Origin: Lamellibrachia columna
Taxonomy: Eukaryota > Annelida > Polychaeta > Sabellida > Siboglinidae
Direction of reading: 5' to 3'
DNA: 64,000 nucleotides
Assembly: GCA_963662155.1 (NCBI GenBank)
Contig: OY759264.1
Location: 10,741,931-10,805,930 of the forward strand
Below the pieces are notes generated by a model. The model saw nothing but the letters and a program-made list of their open reading frames with translations, was not told where the DNA came from and did not search any database. The number at the start of each line of letters is the position of its first letter. The stretch's first letter is position 1. Position numbers and translations under genes: made by a program. Below are positions 1-32,400 of this stretch, piece by piece.

Positions 1-156
1 AAATATTATGCTACCAAAAAGAAGTAAAAGCATATTATTATTTTTCAAGTCACCTTTTATGAACAGGCACCACATCAACCACATTGCTATGTGACTACAG
101 AATGCTAACTTAACTCATACACTTGCAAACTTTACACAGTGCACTGCGGTACTCAC

Positions 157-20244
<20,088 letters not shown>

Positions 20245-20346
20245 GTTTTTGCCTCTCTTTCATATGCGTTCGGTCATAAGAGTGGCGCCACGTTGTGGGT
20301 ACGAAAACAGTTGAGTATAAACCTAGCTCTGGATAAACCAGAGCTA

Positions 20347-20394
20347 GTGTATACCACTGACCTATATTATATAGGTCAGTGGTGTATACCGAGC
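20347..20394. other. Hairpin palindrome near the BRD8 promoter
   Basis: GTATACCACTGACCTATA is followed by its near-exact reverse complement TATAGGTCAGTGGTGTATAC, about 100 bp upstream of the predicted BRD8 start. It would form a strong hairpin. No function is assigned. Confidence 0.7.
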
Positions 20395-20460
20395 TGCGTC
20401 ACTCTACGAATTAACATGGAGAAGCATTTTGTAAATTGACGTTCAGCGCCACCAAGTAGA

Positions 20461-20694
20461 TTTAACAAGATTTAACAAGATTGCCATCTCGAACAACAAG
20501 TTCCAGATGGCAAGTGGACAAGGAAGCCATTGGCATTGGCTTATCGATAGTCCAACAATTTTCTCATCTATGTGTAGCCCGCCCTTATCAGATATCTGTC
20601 AATTCTATTTTTAAACATATTCACACTACTAGCATTAACACAATCATTTGGCAGTTTGTTCCATTCATTTATCACCCTCTGTGAGAAAGAGTAC
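20461..20694 (-). mobile_element. LINE 3' fragment, second copy, interrupted
   Basis: Matches 9466-9700, including the two ATCTTGTTAA tail repeats and the RT C-terminus (RVINEWNKLPND-like). It stops abruptly at GAGAAAGAGTAC. A matching piece (AATTTAAACACTTCTAT) resumes at about 21008, so the intervening 310 bp is probably a later insertion. Confidence 0.75.
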
Positions 20695-20699
20695 CATCA

Positions 20700-21000
20700 A
20701 AGCCTGGTAGTTCTAACCCGCATGCGCCAACTCTCTAGTTATATTTCCGGGTGAGAGGGCAATTTGCATAAACCTCTGTCAAGACGACATAACTGGCAGC
20801 TGTCTCCTTACAAGTGGGCCTGAACATCCACAAAGGAAAGACCAAGGTCCTCAGGATGAATGCAGCCAGCACTGACCCAGTCACACTGGAGGGGAATGCA
20901 CTGGAGGAGGTAGAGACCTTCACATACCTCGGCAGTGTCATCAACAAGCGGGGCGGCACAGACGCAGACGTCAGAGCAAGGAAAAAAAAATTCAAAATTG
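20700..21000 (+). mobile_element. Non-LTR RT fragment (palm/thumb), truncated
   Basis: The plus strand encodes GLNIHKGKTKVLRMNAASTD and later ALEEVETFTYLGSVINKRGG then TDADVRAR, the typical segment after the YADD box of LINE reverse transcriptases. It breaks off at a run of A at 20985. The sequence that would follow ([13 protein letters not shown]) appears at 23466, so one element seems split by about 2.5 kb. Confidence 0.8.
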
Positions 21001-21289
21001 TCTTATAATAATTTAAACACTTCTATCTGATAGAGTATGTTATGCCATTTATCACCCTTTTTAAATTTTTTCAATATCTTTATTATTTGCGAAGTTATTC
21101 CACTTTTTGGCTTCAAAAAAGGGTCTATTTTGTACATTGGAATCGAGTCCATTTCTTGTGACCATTATGTTTGGTGGCTGAGCTACCATTGAATGCAGGG
21201 GATCATGGCATTGTGTGAACTAATGTGGCATTATGTGAACTAATGAAGATATTGAGGTGTAATAAAAAGACCCTAAGATGTTTACCTAA

Positions 21290-21660
21290 CAATGTGTGAC
21301 CTTGACATGACCTTGCAATGACCTACTTATATTGACCTTGACCTACAATGACCTATTTATGCTTAAAATTGCCTAATTACTAATATAGTAATTATGCATG
21401 ACATGTGGGATCAGGGAGGGGTGTAAGGGAGAATTAACGTACATGTACACGTGGACCTTAATACAAATTAATGACCTAATTGATTACATCGTGACCTTTG
21501 ACCTAATTACGTGTCTTAATGGCCTATTCATTTTTAATTAAGTCTGGAATGGGATCCTATAGTCAATGGAGGCTGTAATTGTTGAATATAATATTGACCT
21601 TAGTGACCTGATTATTTAACTTCCATTGACCTTTGACCGATTTGTTGGTAAATTACATAT
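21290..21660. promoter_or_regulatory. Cluster of TGACC(T) motifs
   Basis: Roughly a dozen TGACC or TGACCT motifs lie in 370 bp, including TGACCTTTGACCT at about 21490 and TGACCTTTGACC at about 21628. These equal AGGTCA direct repeats with 1-bp spacing (DR1), the classic nuclear-receptor site. It may instead be a decayed simple repeat. Confidence 0.3.
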
Positions 21661-22451
21661 TTCAGCCATAACGGATTTTGCATGACAGTGGTGTTCGAAA
21701 ATTTACTAAGGGAAATGGTGTATATAATTACCTTTACTACAATATATGTTGATGACAATTGATTATAATGTGACATTTGCATAATTACAGGTATTAGTGG
21801 CCTAACTATGTATAATTAAGTTTAACAATATATTCATGCATGGTGAAATAATCGCTTGGGGAAAAAACACAATGTCATTGCATAAATATAACACAATTTA
21901 TTATATATTGTGAGAGCTTTGTCATCTCCAGCTCAGCTTGGCACATCAATATTCACTGTTTCATGAAATAATATCCTGCACTTTAACATGAAGTAATGCT
22001 TATATATTGTTCACAGTAGGCTGATAGGCAGACATGGAAAAGGACAATACCCAAAACAATGCAGCAGTACAAGAAGTAGTCAGCTTCAACCCGTTATAAA
22101 AGGAACTATGAGGCGAACCACAGAGTACACTCCTGGCTCAGTACAGCAAATATTCACAGTTCACTGTTTCATAAGTCCATGCCAGTGCATGTGCCAATGT
22201 TTGCAGGGCATTGCAGACTCAGTGCATGAATGTTCATATGTCAATGTCTCATAAATTAATGTCACGAAGCAATATATTAAAGTGGTTCACATGATACTGT
22301 CGGTTGAGTGTACACATCTTCAGAGATCAGTTTCGTAAATCCATGCATGTTTAATGTGTCAATGTTCACTGGACACTGTAGGCTCGGTGTACATGTATTC
22401 AACATTTTCACATAGTCTTTGTCTGTCTTTTGATGTGTGTGTGTTATCCTT

Positions 22452-23280
22452 TTAATCTTCAAATGTATTGTGGAATCCTAGAAAATAAAATAAAGAATAT
22501 TATATTACACACACATATAATATACATACATACATACATACATACACATGTTGTGCATTAAAAGTACGCGTAGAAAGAATAAAATATATATAATATATGC
22601 ACGTCGTACATCAAGTAATTGCTTAACAAAACTCTCATTTTCTTAATTTATTTCTGTTTTAAATGTAATATAAAGGAAGGAAACCAAAAATAATAGACAT
22701 CTTATTGATTGTATACATTCAAAATTATCAGCACATAATTGTAAAAGTGCAGATGGCGTAGATTTAAATGCTGAAATATCACGACGTCAGACCGTCAAAA
22801 CTGTGCCAAGTCACGCACAAACCGGAAGTTAGGAATACAGCATTTAAATTGTGAAAATATAACATTTTAACAAGAGCAATCTTAATGATTATTAATGCCA
22901 TGCAACATTGATATATCTATAATTACTTGTTCCCACTAAATCTAGCCGCAGTTGGTTGCAAACACTTCGATTGCGTGGACTTTGAATCGCGGAAAATGAC
23001 TTCGCCGCGGAGCGATGTCAACAACGCAAACGCACTTTTAAACGCTAAACAGCGCGCGCATAGCTAATTTTCCGAACGACGCTGTACTCGGGCGAACAAA
23101 CTCACATTCGTAATACGCACATCATTATAAAGCTGAAATATTGCAGATTTCATTTATCGACATGCTAAAGTTGTTCGATGATTATTTACCATTATTTTTA
23201 ACTACTATTCACAAGGCAAAAGTTAACACGAGCTTACCTCGGTCAAAGTCAATCCAGGAACGCCCGCGAAAATTCCACAT
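22452..23280 (-). other. Possible small spliced transcript, 22-residue frame
   Basis: On the minus strand a TATATATA box (about 23301-23310) precedes an ATG at 23280. The frame MWNFRGRSWIDFDR runs to a GTAAGC donor after 23238. A TTTTCTAG acceptor before 22477 continues in phase as GFHNTFED and stop at 22452. An AATAAA-like signal follows at about 21900. It has no homology that I recognise; a lncRNA or chance signals are equally possible. Confidence 0.22.
22519..22548. repeat. CATA microsatellite
   Basis: A short ACATACATAC array within the putative intron of the small transcript. Confidence 0.85.
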
Positions 23281-23439
23281 GCTTCGTCAGTCTTCCATTG
23301 ATATATATATGTATCAGTTAAGGTCACACGTTCATTTGCATAATGTTATGATGCAAATCTGCATGACCATCAAAACCAGGCGGAGCCTAAGATGGCGGTC
23401 ACATATTCTGGGTCAATTTCTACGTCCGAATTTTCCGCA

Positions 23440-24015
23440 GCGCACCTAGCGGATTGTAATATACCTAGGATAGGCAAGGCAAGAGTGGCATTCCTGCAAC
23501 TGAAGAACATCTGGAGCTCCAGGGTACTGTCATCACGCACAAAGATCCGGTTGTTCAACTCCAACGTGAAGATGGTCTTGTTGTATGGAGCAGAGACATG
23601 GAGGATAACCAACACCACCATCAACAAAGTGCAGACCTTTGTCAACAACTGCCTGAGAAGAATCCTCCAGATCCACTGGCCAGACACCATCAGCAACAGT
23701 GAATTGTGGGAAAAGACACAACAACGACCTGTCGAAGAGGAAATCAGAAGAAGAAGATGGGCCTGGATTGGCCACTCGCTCCGAAAACCAGTAACAAGCA
23801 CCACCAGGCAAGCGCTGACATGGAATCCTCAAGGCAAACGGAGAAGAGGACGACCAAGAAACACGTGGCGACGGGACCTCCAGGCAGACACCAGGAAGAT
23901 GGGCTACACCTGGAACCAGTTAGAGAGGATGGCCCAGGACAGGGGACTCTGGCGATCTGTTGTCGACGGCCTATGCCCCAAGAGGGGCGATGGGCATAAG
24001 TAAGTCTGTCAATTG
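23440..24015 (+). mobile_element. Non-LTR RT C-terminal fragment
   Basis: An open plus frame encodes [20 protein letters not shown], then [20 protein letters not shown] and the typical LINE tail [20 protein letters not shown]...[20 protein letters not shown]. It stops at 24001 just after a CATAAGTAAG tail, the same 3' end as the element at 30820. It appears to be the missing 3' part of the fragment at 20700-21000. Confidence 0.88.
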
Positions 24016-24617
24016 GGTTTCATCCGATCTGCTACACATACACAAAACAATTTTCGAATGTGTTTTATTACTAACCTATTGTATATCAAGTTAGGTAACT
24101 TTACGAATTAACATGGAAGCACCATTATGTAAATTGACGTTCAGCGCACCACGTAGGCGGCAGCTACAACTTGTTTGAGCGCCATTTGGGCACGGTAAAC
24201 AATCTTACAAATATCACAAGACTCGAGTACAGTGACGTAAAGGTTTTCGCAACTGTCGGTATGGTAAACTGGCTAATGTATCATCACAAATATTTATTAT
24301 CAGGATTATATACAGTTATTTTGAATGTTTACCATAGTTGCAGTCATTTGTGTCAGAGACGGAGTAGTCGGTTCAACTCCGAGGCTGAGCAAAGACAACA
24401 CAGTCGCAGACATAGTGCATTCGATGGCTGCGAAAATATTCTGTGCGTTGTAAATTAACAAAAGTTATTTGTGCCGTTATCTGCTCTATTTATATATTAC
24501 AATGTAGGTGGCTTACGTAAGTATGATTAATTTTTTTAGATAAATGAAAATCGTAGGAAATTTCGTTGTGCAATGAATGATGTTAAACTTAATTGTATCG
24601 TGATACATAACTAGGTA

Positions 24618-27351
24618 AATATTCGGTAATCGTTTACTTAACTGGCCTAAATTATTACAGGTTTATGCCGACGGTTTTTACAGCATTTTTGTACCTGAAT
24701 ACGTTCCTTACATCATTCCGCATATATTCCACAAAAAAATGTCATATATTCTTTAAAAATATTGTGTTTTAGGCCACTTTTAATCAGTTTTACACATCAA
24801 AACAGCGGAACCAATTGCATGATAAACATGGCGCGTGTGCGATTTGCGTATTAGTCACGCCTCGGTGCCATCAGAACCGCGAAGGCGATCTTTGTGTGTA
24901 TCGCGCGTACAATTATGCATCGTAAAAAAATTAAAAGATAAAAAAAGAGAAAGTATAAGCTCAAAAAAATTTTCAAACGAAAGAAATCTACAAAAAATTA
25001 AAATATTCTCCCCAGTTTTTATATTAAACGCAACATTTGTAGAGCACATACAGTCACTTATAACGTAATATTTCATCTTTTATTTAATTAAATATTTGAT
25101 GTTACAAATATATTTTTTTTTCCATAAATTATTTGGTTGATATTAGATGTTATGCGCATGCGCAACTACAAGGGGACATCTCATTGCATTTCATTGTTAA
25201 TATAATAACATTTTATTTCATTTAATTCATATTATCTGTCATTTGGTGAACAAAGACTATTGTTTTTGTAATTAAAAATTATACTTTTGATATTGCATGT
25301 CATGCGCATATGCAACTTTAAAGGGACAACTCATTGCATGTCATTGTTAACATAACTAAATTGAAAAGAATGCATGGGTTAATTATCTGTCGTTTGGTGA
25401 ACAAAGGTTATTGTTTTTGTAATAAAAAAATATACTGATGATATTGCATGTCATGCACATGCGCAACTTTAAGGAGGGGTTGAAGGAGTACTTTAATTTA
25501 ATTAAGTCAATTTATATAAATTTAAGTCAATTTATATAAATTTACAATTTAATATAATCTCTTTACATTAACATGTTCATTTAAATAATTTACTTATTTT
25601 ATTACTTATTTAGTTTTTTCAATAATTCTAAACTGGTGAGTAACCAAACCACATACATATGTATTCCTTTTGTCATATATGCTGTGTCTATGTTGTAGTA
25701 TCACTGGATTTGTCTGAATACACATTTCTTGATCGAATGACTGATAACACATTCTCAGCTCACATCCAGTGGATACACAAACCTGTGCATTCAATGTGTA
25801 TTCGACGGTTATGCGCCCGTCATGGCAGTTCGTGCAAATGCCACACAATTTCTTTTGTGCAACTGCCTCGGACCGAGGCCCTCTGTGCACGGAAGAAAGC
25901 CACATGACGTAAATACTTACTAAATAGTGTTATTATTTAGGCTTAGACAAGGATTTCCTACAGCAATTTAACTTATTTCTGCCAAGCAGCAGTATGAGTT
26001 ACACCAGCAGACACCTTTAAAACACCATTGCTACTTAGCGATTTTCCTTCAAATAAATATAAGAAACTTTTACAATAGTTGGTTCATGGAGTTCTTTACA
26101 TATAACTGGCCATTGATGGTAATGATAATGAAACTGACAATGAAAAGTTATGTAGTCCCATAATGATAATAATACATTTATGTTTTTACCTAATTATTGT
26201 GGCACGGATACTGAATACTCTATGACGACTCCATCCCTCTAAGAAAGCTAAATAACTGTAAACTGTTGTATTTTATTTATTACACGTCAAAATCACACTA
26301 GCAGTTACAATAGTGTAGCACGTTGATTAATTAATTATTAATATGTTAATTAACGTTATATATTTTGCTGAATGTGTGTATGTGCAATGAAAGGATGCTT
26401 TTAATTCACATGTATTATGAGAAAGTAATTAATGTTATTTAATATGAACAATTAAAATTGTTTCTGAGCTATATCTTCTTCTTCCCATTAATCACTTGCA
26501 AGGCGGTACTACATCACGATTTCTCCGCAGGATATTGCTGTGAAAACGGACAACACAGAATACCTCCCTCCCTCCCTCCCAACAATACCCCTCCCCATCA
26601 GAAGGAAACCATGCAGACATGCAATATCAGCATAATTTAAAAAAAAACCTTTGTTCACCAAACGACAGATAATTTAACCCCTGCATTCTTTTAAATTTAA
26701 TTATATTAACAGTGACATACAATGAATTGTCCCTTTAAAGATGCACATGACAGTCAATATCATCAGTATGTTTTAATTACAAAAACAATAACCTTTGCTC
26801 ACCAAACGACAGATAATTTAACCCATGCGTTCTTTTAAATTTAATTATATTAATTTTCATACAAATAATATTTGCAACATCAAATATTTAATTAAATAAA
26901 TATGAAATATTACGTTAGAAGTGACTGTACGTGCTCTACAAATGTTGTGTTTAATATAAAAACTGGAATGTTTTAATTTTTTTTCTAGAATTTCTTCGTT
27001 TGAAACATTTTTGGAGCCTATTTTCTCAATTTTGTCAATTTTTTACGTTGCGTAATTGTATGCCCAATACACACAAACATCGCCTTCGCGGTTCTGATGG
27101 CACCGGGGCGTGACTAATGCGCAAATTGCACACGCGCCATGTTTATCTTGCAATAAGTTCCGCTGTTTTGATGTGTAAAACTGATTAAAAGTGGCCTAAA
27201 ACACAATATTTTTAAAGAATATATGAACTTTTTTTACTGGAACATATGCGGAATGATGTAAGGAACGCATTCAGGTACAAAAATGCTGTAAAAACCGTCG
27301 GCATAAAGCCTCAATAATTTAGGCCAGTTAAGTAAACGATTACCAAATATT
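24618..27351. mobile_element. Long-terminal-inverted-repeat element A
   Basis: The left terminus from 24618 (AAATATTCGGTAATCGTTTA) and the right terminus ending 27351 (TAAACGATTACCAAATATT) are inverted copies over about 400-700 bp. They share the GCGCGTGTGCGATTTGCG and TCAGAACCGCGAAGGCGATC blocks. The left arm contains about three tandem units of 150-165 bp with CGCATGCGCAACT. I see no transposase inside, so it looks non-autonomous. Confidence 0.7.
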
Positions 27352-29304
27352 CTCCATGCCCATGGCACCAGTAATTTTCAATGCACACACGTTTAAACAT
27401 GCAATAGTTATGGAAACGGCGCTTTTTAAAGAAGAATTACAAAATACTACATGTGAAATGACATGGACATTGTAATTGTGTCTCATTACGGTAACCATGG
27501 CTTAAGCAAAACATATCCATCAAGTGCACTGACAGTTACAATTCCGGTGATGAAGGGGACATATCACTCAGTCGTCCCGCTCTGTCTCTTACAACATATT
27601 TTGCTATTATTCAGTATCGTATTATATTTATATTGAATGAGAAGCATTATGTTTTGGTAATTAATAATGACTGCAGCTTGTATATTTTAATGAGCTATTA
27701 ATTATTTCAAATGATCCCTTATTATATGTAAAGAACTAAAGGCCACTAGGCATTTAATATGCAGTAGTTGTAGCAACTGGGTGGACTTCGTCAAGTCCGG
27801 GTGTGAGAAGTCCTTGGCTGTGGTTCAGACGGATAGTTTTAGTTTTGAGTGTAGGGGATGTACGAGGATGAAGGAACTTGAATTGGATTTAGAACAGCTG
27901 AGGCTGCTCGTTGTGGCAGTGGTGGGAAGGGAGCAGGTGGTTTGTGCCAGTGGTTCTGGTGAGGGGACAGTGGATAAAGTGGGGGAAGACGACGAGAGAG
28001 ATGCTAGGGTGAACTCACCTCAGCCTGGGAGGAGGTTGAGAGGAGGTAAGGTGACAGGTCGTAGGGAGACGGGATGGAAGGAGACGGGACATAGCGAGAC
28101 AGGATGAAAGGAATAAGGTAAATTGCTGTAGGAAATCCTTGCCCAAGCCTAAATAATAACACTATTTAGTAAGTATTTACATCGTGTGGCTTTTTTCCTC
28201 GCACCGAGGGCCTCGGTCCGAGGCAGTTGCACAAAAGAAATTGTGTAGCATTTGCACGAACTGCCGTGACGAGCGCATAACCATCGAATACACAGGATTA
28301 TGTATCTGCTGGATATGAGCTGTGAATGTGTTATCAGTCATTCGATCAAGAAATGTGTATACAGACAAATCGATACTACAACTGCACATAGACTCCGCAT
28401 ATACGTGAAAAGCAATACATATGTGGTTTGGTTACTCACCAGTTTAGAATTATTGAAAAAACTAAATATGTATTTGGTGTACCCCAAAAATATGAATATG
28501 CATATAATTTAATTATTATTTGTAAATTATTTAAATGAACATGTTAATGTAAAGAGATTATATTAAATTGTAAATTTATATAAATTGACTTAATTAAATT
28601 AAAGTACTCCTTCACTCCCTCCTTAAAGTTGCGCATGCGCATGACATGCAATATCATCAGTATTTTTTTAATTACAAAAACAATAGTCTTTGTTCACCAA
28701 ACGACAGATAATATGAATTAAATGAAATGAAATTGTATTATATTAACAATGAAATGCAATGAGATGTCCCCTTGTAGTTGCGCATGCGCATAACATCTAA
28801 TATCAACCAAATAATTTATAAAAAAAAACAATATTTGCAACATCAAATATTTAATAAAATAAAAGATGAAATATTACGTTACAAGTGACTGTATGTGCTC
28901 TACAAATGTTGCATTTAATATAAAAACTGGGGAGAATTTGCTGTAGAATTCTTTTATTTGAAAATTTTTTTGAGCTTACTTTCTCTTTTTTATCTTAATT
29001 TTTTACGATGCGTAATTGTACGCGCGATACACACAAAGATCGCCTTCGCGGTTCTGATGGCACCGAGGCGTGACTAATGCGCAAATCGCACACGCGCCAT
29101 GTTTATCATGCAATTGGTTCCGCTGTTTTGATGTGTAAAACTGATTAAAAGTGGCCTAAAACACAATATTTTTAAAGAATATATGACATTTTTTTAGTGG
29201 AACATATGCGGAATAATGTAAGGAACGCATTCAGGTACAAAAATGCTGGAAAAACCGACGGCATAAAGTCCTAATAATTTAGGCCAGTTAAGTAAACGAT
29301 TACC
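24625..29304. mobile_element. Larger inverted-repeat structure B, nested with A
   Basis: 24625-25985 is inverted relative to 28112-29304 (both about 1.2-1.36 kb), including the AGTTCGTGCAAATG and CACACAATTTCTTTTGTGCA blocks. Both arms end at the same GGTAATCGTTTACTTAACTG terminus used by element A, so A and B share the left end. The 2.1-kb centre carries A's right arm and a zinc-finger-like frame. Confidence 0.7.
27753..28107 (+). pseudogene. Zinc-finger ORF fragment, possibly transposon ORF1
   Basis: The plus frame reads CSSCSNWVDFVKSGCEKSLA ... FSFECRGCTRMKELELDLEQ, with paired Cys-x2-Cys motifs flanking a conserved Trp and then a predicted helix. This PHD-like pattern is common in first ORFs of invertebrate retroelements (family knowledge, not certain). 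It ends in a low-complexity Gly/Arg/Thr stretch made by GGGA/GACGGGA repeats. It lies in the centre of structure B. Confidence 0.4.
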
Positions 29305-29377
29305 AAGTCCTCAGTTACACTGTCAACAGGTTCTACCAGCAAACTTACGAATGTGCATGCTCAAATGCAGTTATGTC

Positions 29378-29660
29378 AGATGATTTTTCCTGCATTTTTG
29401 TACCTGAATGCATTCCTTGCACCATTCCGCATATGTTCCAGTAAAACATTTCATATATTCTTTAAAAATATTGTGTTTTAGGCCACTTTTAATAAGTTTT
29501 ACACATCAAAACGGCGTAACCGATTTCATGATAAAGATGGCGCGTGTGCGATTTGCGCATTAGTCACGCCTCGGTGCCATCAGAACCGCGAAGGCGATCT
29601 TTGTGCGTATCGAGCGTAGACTTACGTATCGTAAACAAATTAAAAGCGAAAGTAGGCTAA
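29378..29660 (+). repeat. Extra direct copy of the inverted-repeat terminus
   Basis: A third plus-orientation copy of the terminal block seen at 24690-24935 (GTACCTGAATGCATTCCTTG ... GCGATCTTTGTGCG). It begins about 70 bp past the end of structure B and ends at a GGGA microsatellite. Confidence 0.75.
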
Positions 29661-29677
29661 ACAAATTTAAACCGAAA

Positions 29678-29708
29678 GAGGGAGGGAGGGAGGGAGGGAG
29701 GGAGGGAG
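29678..29708. repeat. GGGA microsatellite
   Basis: A short pure GAGGGAGGGA array. Confidence 0.95.
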
Positions 29709-29967
29709 CTAAAATATTGAACAGTTATTTATTTGTAACGTAACTATTTATGGTAGAAACAATTACTTGTATTAGGGTGTATTTTACTTTCAATATCAAT
29801 TAATTGACTTGGTTTTCGTTAAATTGACTGTGCAAATTCTAATTGGTTTTGAACGTAAATCAAGTTACTAATTCACGTTCGGCCTGCCATGAATGGATAT
29901 GAACAGTATCTTTTGGAAACAATTTGTTACATGCGTACAATAATTATGGTATACTGTATATTATTCA

Positions 29968-30835
29968 GTGTTATGTAGTTTCTTGGAATACGCATTAAGA
30001 ACTGCGATTGATGACAGAGAAGGACTAACACTAACCAGACGCAGAAGCTCCAGACATCCTGCCTCACATCTCTCTGACCTGGATTATGCCGATGACATCG
30101 TTCTGTTCGCTGACATGATACAAGAAGCAGAACTTTTACTTCATCAAGTGGAAAGTGCTTCCAAATCTACTGGACTATTTCTCAACCCAAGCAAAACAAA
30201 GTACATCCATATCTATCCCTCTGCTAATGATAGCGTTCACTCATCAGATGGGAGTCAAATTGAGAAAGTAGAGGTTTTTCAATATCTCGGATCCTATACA
30301 AACTCTCAGCATGACATCCAGTGCAGAAGCGAACAGGCATGGGCAGCAGTTCACGTCCTTGACAAAGTTTCGAGAGCGCCCATCTGCAGACTCACCAAAC
30401 CGAAGATTTTCAGGACGATGGTTGAACCGATCGTGATATATGGATGCGATTCGTGGTCACTAACGCAATCAGTAAAAAAATGCACTGGATGGCACCTACA
30501 CAAGATTGCTGCAGAAAATTCTAAATATGTCATGGCGCCACAACATGACCAACCACGAACTGTACGGCTCCCTCCCACGGATCACCACCATCGTGAGACA
30601 ACGGCGTCTTCGTCTGGCAGGTCATGTGATGCGCTATGACGAAGCAGCCAACAAAGTCCTGCTCTGGAAGCCCGATGGCCCTCGGAGAAAAGGTCGACCA
30701 ACAACTACTCTACAAAACATACTAGAGAAAGACACGAACCTCAGCGGGACAAATCTAATAGCGGCAATGAAGAACCGAAACCTCTGGAAAGAAATCATCA
30801 TGTCACCACATTAAGTGGATGACATAAGTAAGTAA
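29968..30835 (+). pseudogene. Non-LTR reverse transcriptase 3' half, frameshifted
   Basis: The plus frame starts within the RT (SFLEYALRTAIDDREGLTLT) and includes the catalytic YADD box in HLSDLDYADDIVLFADMIQE, then SKSTGLFLNPSKTKYIHIYP and VEVFQYLGSYTNSQHD. Around 30480-30510 the frame shifts. The tail continues as MLQKILNMSWRHNMTNHELY ... RRLRLAGHVMRYDEAANKVL ... RRKGRPTTTLQNILEKD. The stop at 30811 is followed by ATAAGTAAGTAA. It is 5'-truncated with one frameshift, so inactive. Confidence 0.9.
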
Positions 30836-32400
30836 CTATGTAGTTTTATTTGTACAAGTATTAATTACACTTCTTCTTTCCTTTGTTAAAGTTAATGATA
30901 AATTTCATTGTTTCATTCAACTAGATTTTTAAATAAATTTCTATAAGAGGTTTATGTGATGATGCAATTGCGTATTAACATTTGAATAGGACATGACAGC
31001 CATGAAATGTTGACCAGTGGTTTAGTGACGTCATACTAACCCACTGTGATGGTGTATACAGGTGCAAGTTTCAAGGAGCAGCAGCGACTTGAGTAGACCA
31101 TAGTCTGTGGAGTAGACAGATCTAAACTACGATCTTAATAAGAACATGAAACAAATCTGCTATTTTCATATTTATATAAGTAACTGAGTAGTTAGTTTGT
31201 CTACATTAACTGACGAATTTATTTAAATTTTAATCCATATGGCGATGGTAAATAATATGAAGCTGCTATAAATTGATTGTTTGTAAACGTCAAAATTATA
31301 CTATTGTTTTTGGTAGGTCTGTTGTGGTTTCTTTTATATTTGGATAATTACATTAATATCTTTAGTGTGCTGATATTAAGTATACGGAAAAAAACATCCT
31401 CCGGACGGATAACTAGGTATTTCGTATTAAATTTTTTTTAGGATACATAATATTGAAATATCCATCTATGCCTTGGTACTTGATGCTGCCCGTCAATATT
31501 TCTCGAAATTGCGACCTAATGCTGGCAGCTATAGTAACGTCTATTGACGCCTTGCCCTTGTATTACGTAACTTTGGACAATCGAAGAAAAGACGCATGAC
31601 GTTGTCAACAATTGAACGTAATTGTTTTCACAGCGTTGCGGATTATTTGCACGTAATAATTGCATCGGGTAATTCCATTGTTCGTAGAAAACGTAATACC
31701 GATGTGAATTTCGAAACAAATAACACTGAGACGAGCTGACTCTGGGGTCGTACAAGAAACCCTGAAAGTGTGTCGCCCGAGATGCAAAGCGTCTAGGAGG
31801 TATAGCATATATATTCAAGATAAATTAGAATAAGGTTAGTAACGAAATCCACCATCGTATTAAACCGGGTAATTTTGGCATCATCAGCCGTACAAATAAA
31901 ACGCGTGTATTCAATAAGTCTTCTTCCCGTATTCGTCAACATGTAAGTAGTACATTCAATGCGTATTGACGTGTTTTTATGTGCTCCAAACGTCAATGCT
32001 TCCATTAGACATTCGCGGCATCAGCCAGTCATCAATGGAAGACCAGAGCAAGATGACGGAGGACGACGAGAGCGCCACCTTGTTGACAGACATCGCGATG
32101 GTGTTTTGTACTTTGCCTTACTACTAGCCTCGGAAATGAAGTCATTGCCCTCCGCCTATATGACGACAAAACATTAATGTATTTTAAACTAGGCCAAGTG
32201 GAAATTCGGAGAAAAGCGACAAAGATACCTAGGTAGTTTCCTGATTTTATATCAGGGTGTTGATACTTTCACAAGTTATTCAATTTGTTATTCACCTGAA
32301 TCACGATGGGTTAAATTAATCAAGGAAGGAGTTGTATGAATATAAACTCTTATGACTGTGGATGCATATTTGACAGGATGACGATATAATGACGTGAATG
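30836..32400. other. Intergenic, nothing recognised
   Basis: No exon-like pattern, RNA gene or clear repeat was recognised between the LINE tail and the giant palindrome. The segment next to the palindrome (32370-32410) has GACGTGAATGTGAT direct repeats. Confidence 0.4.

Noticed and set aside
23392..23470. ATGGCGGTCACATATTCTGG as the first coding exon of a host gene fused to the RT
   Set aside because: The frame is continuous with LINE sequence by chance and the LINE body starts mid-domain; no splice or homology support.
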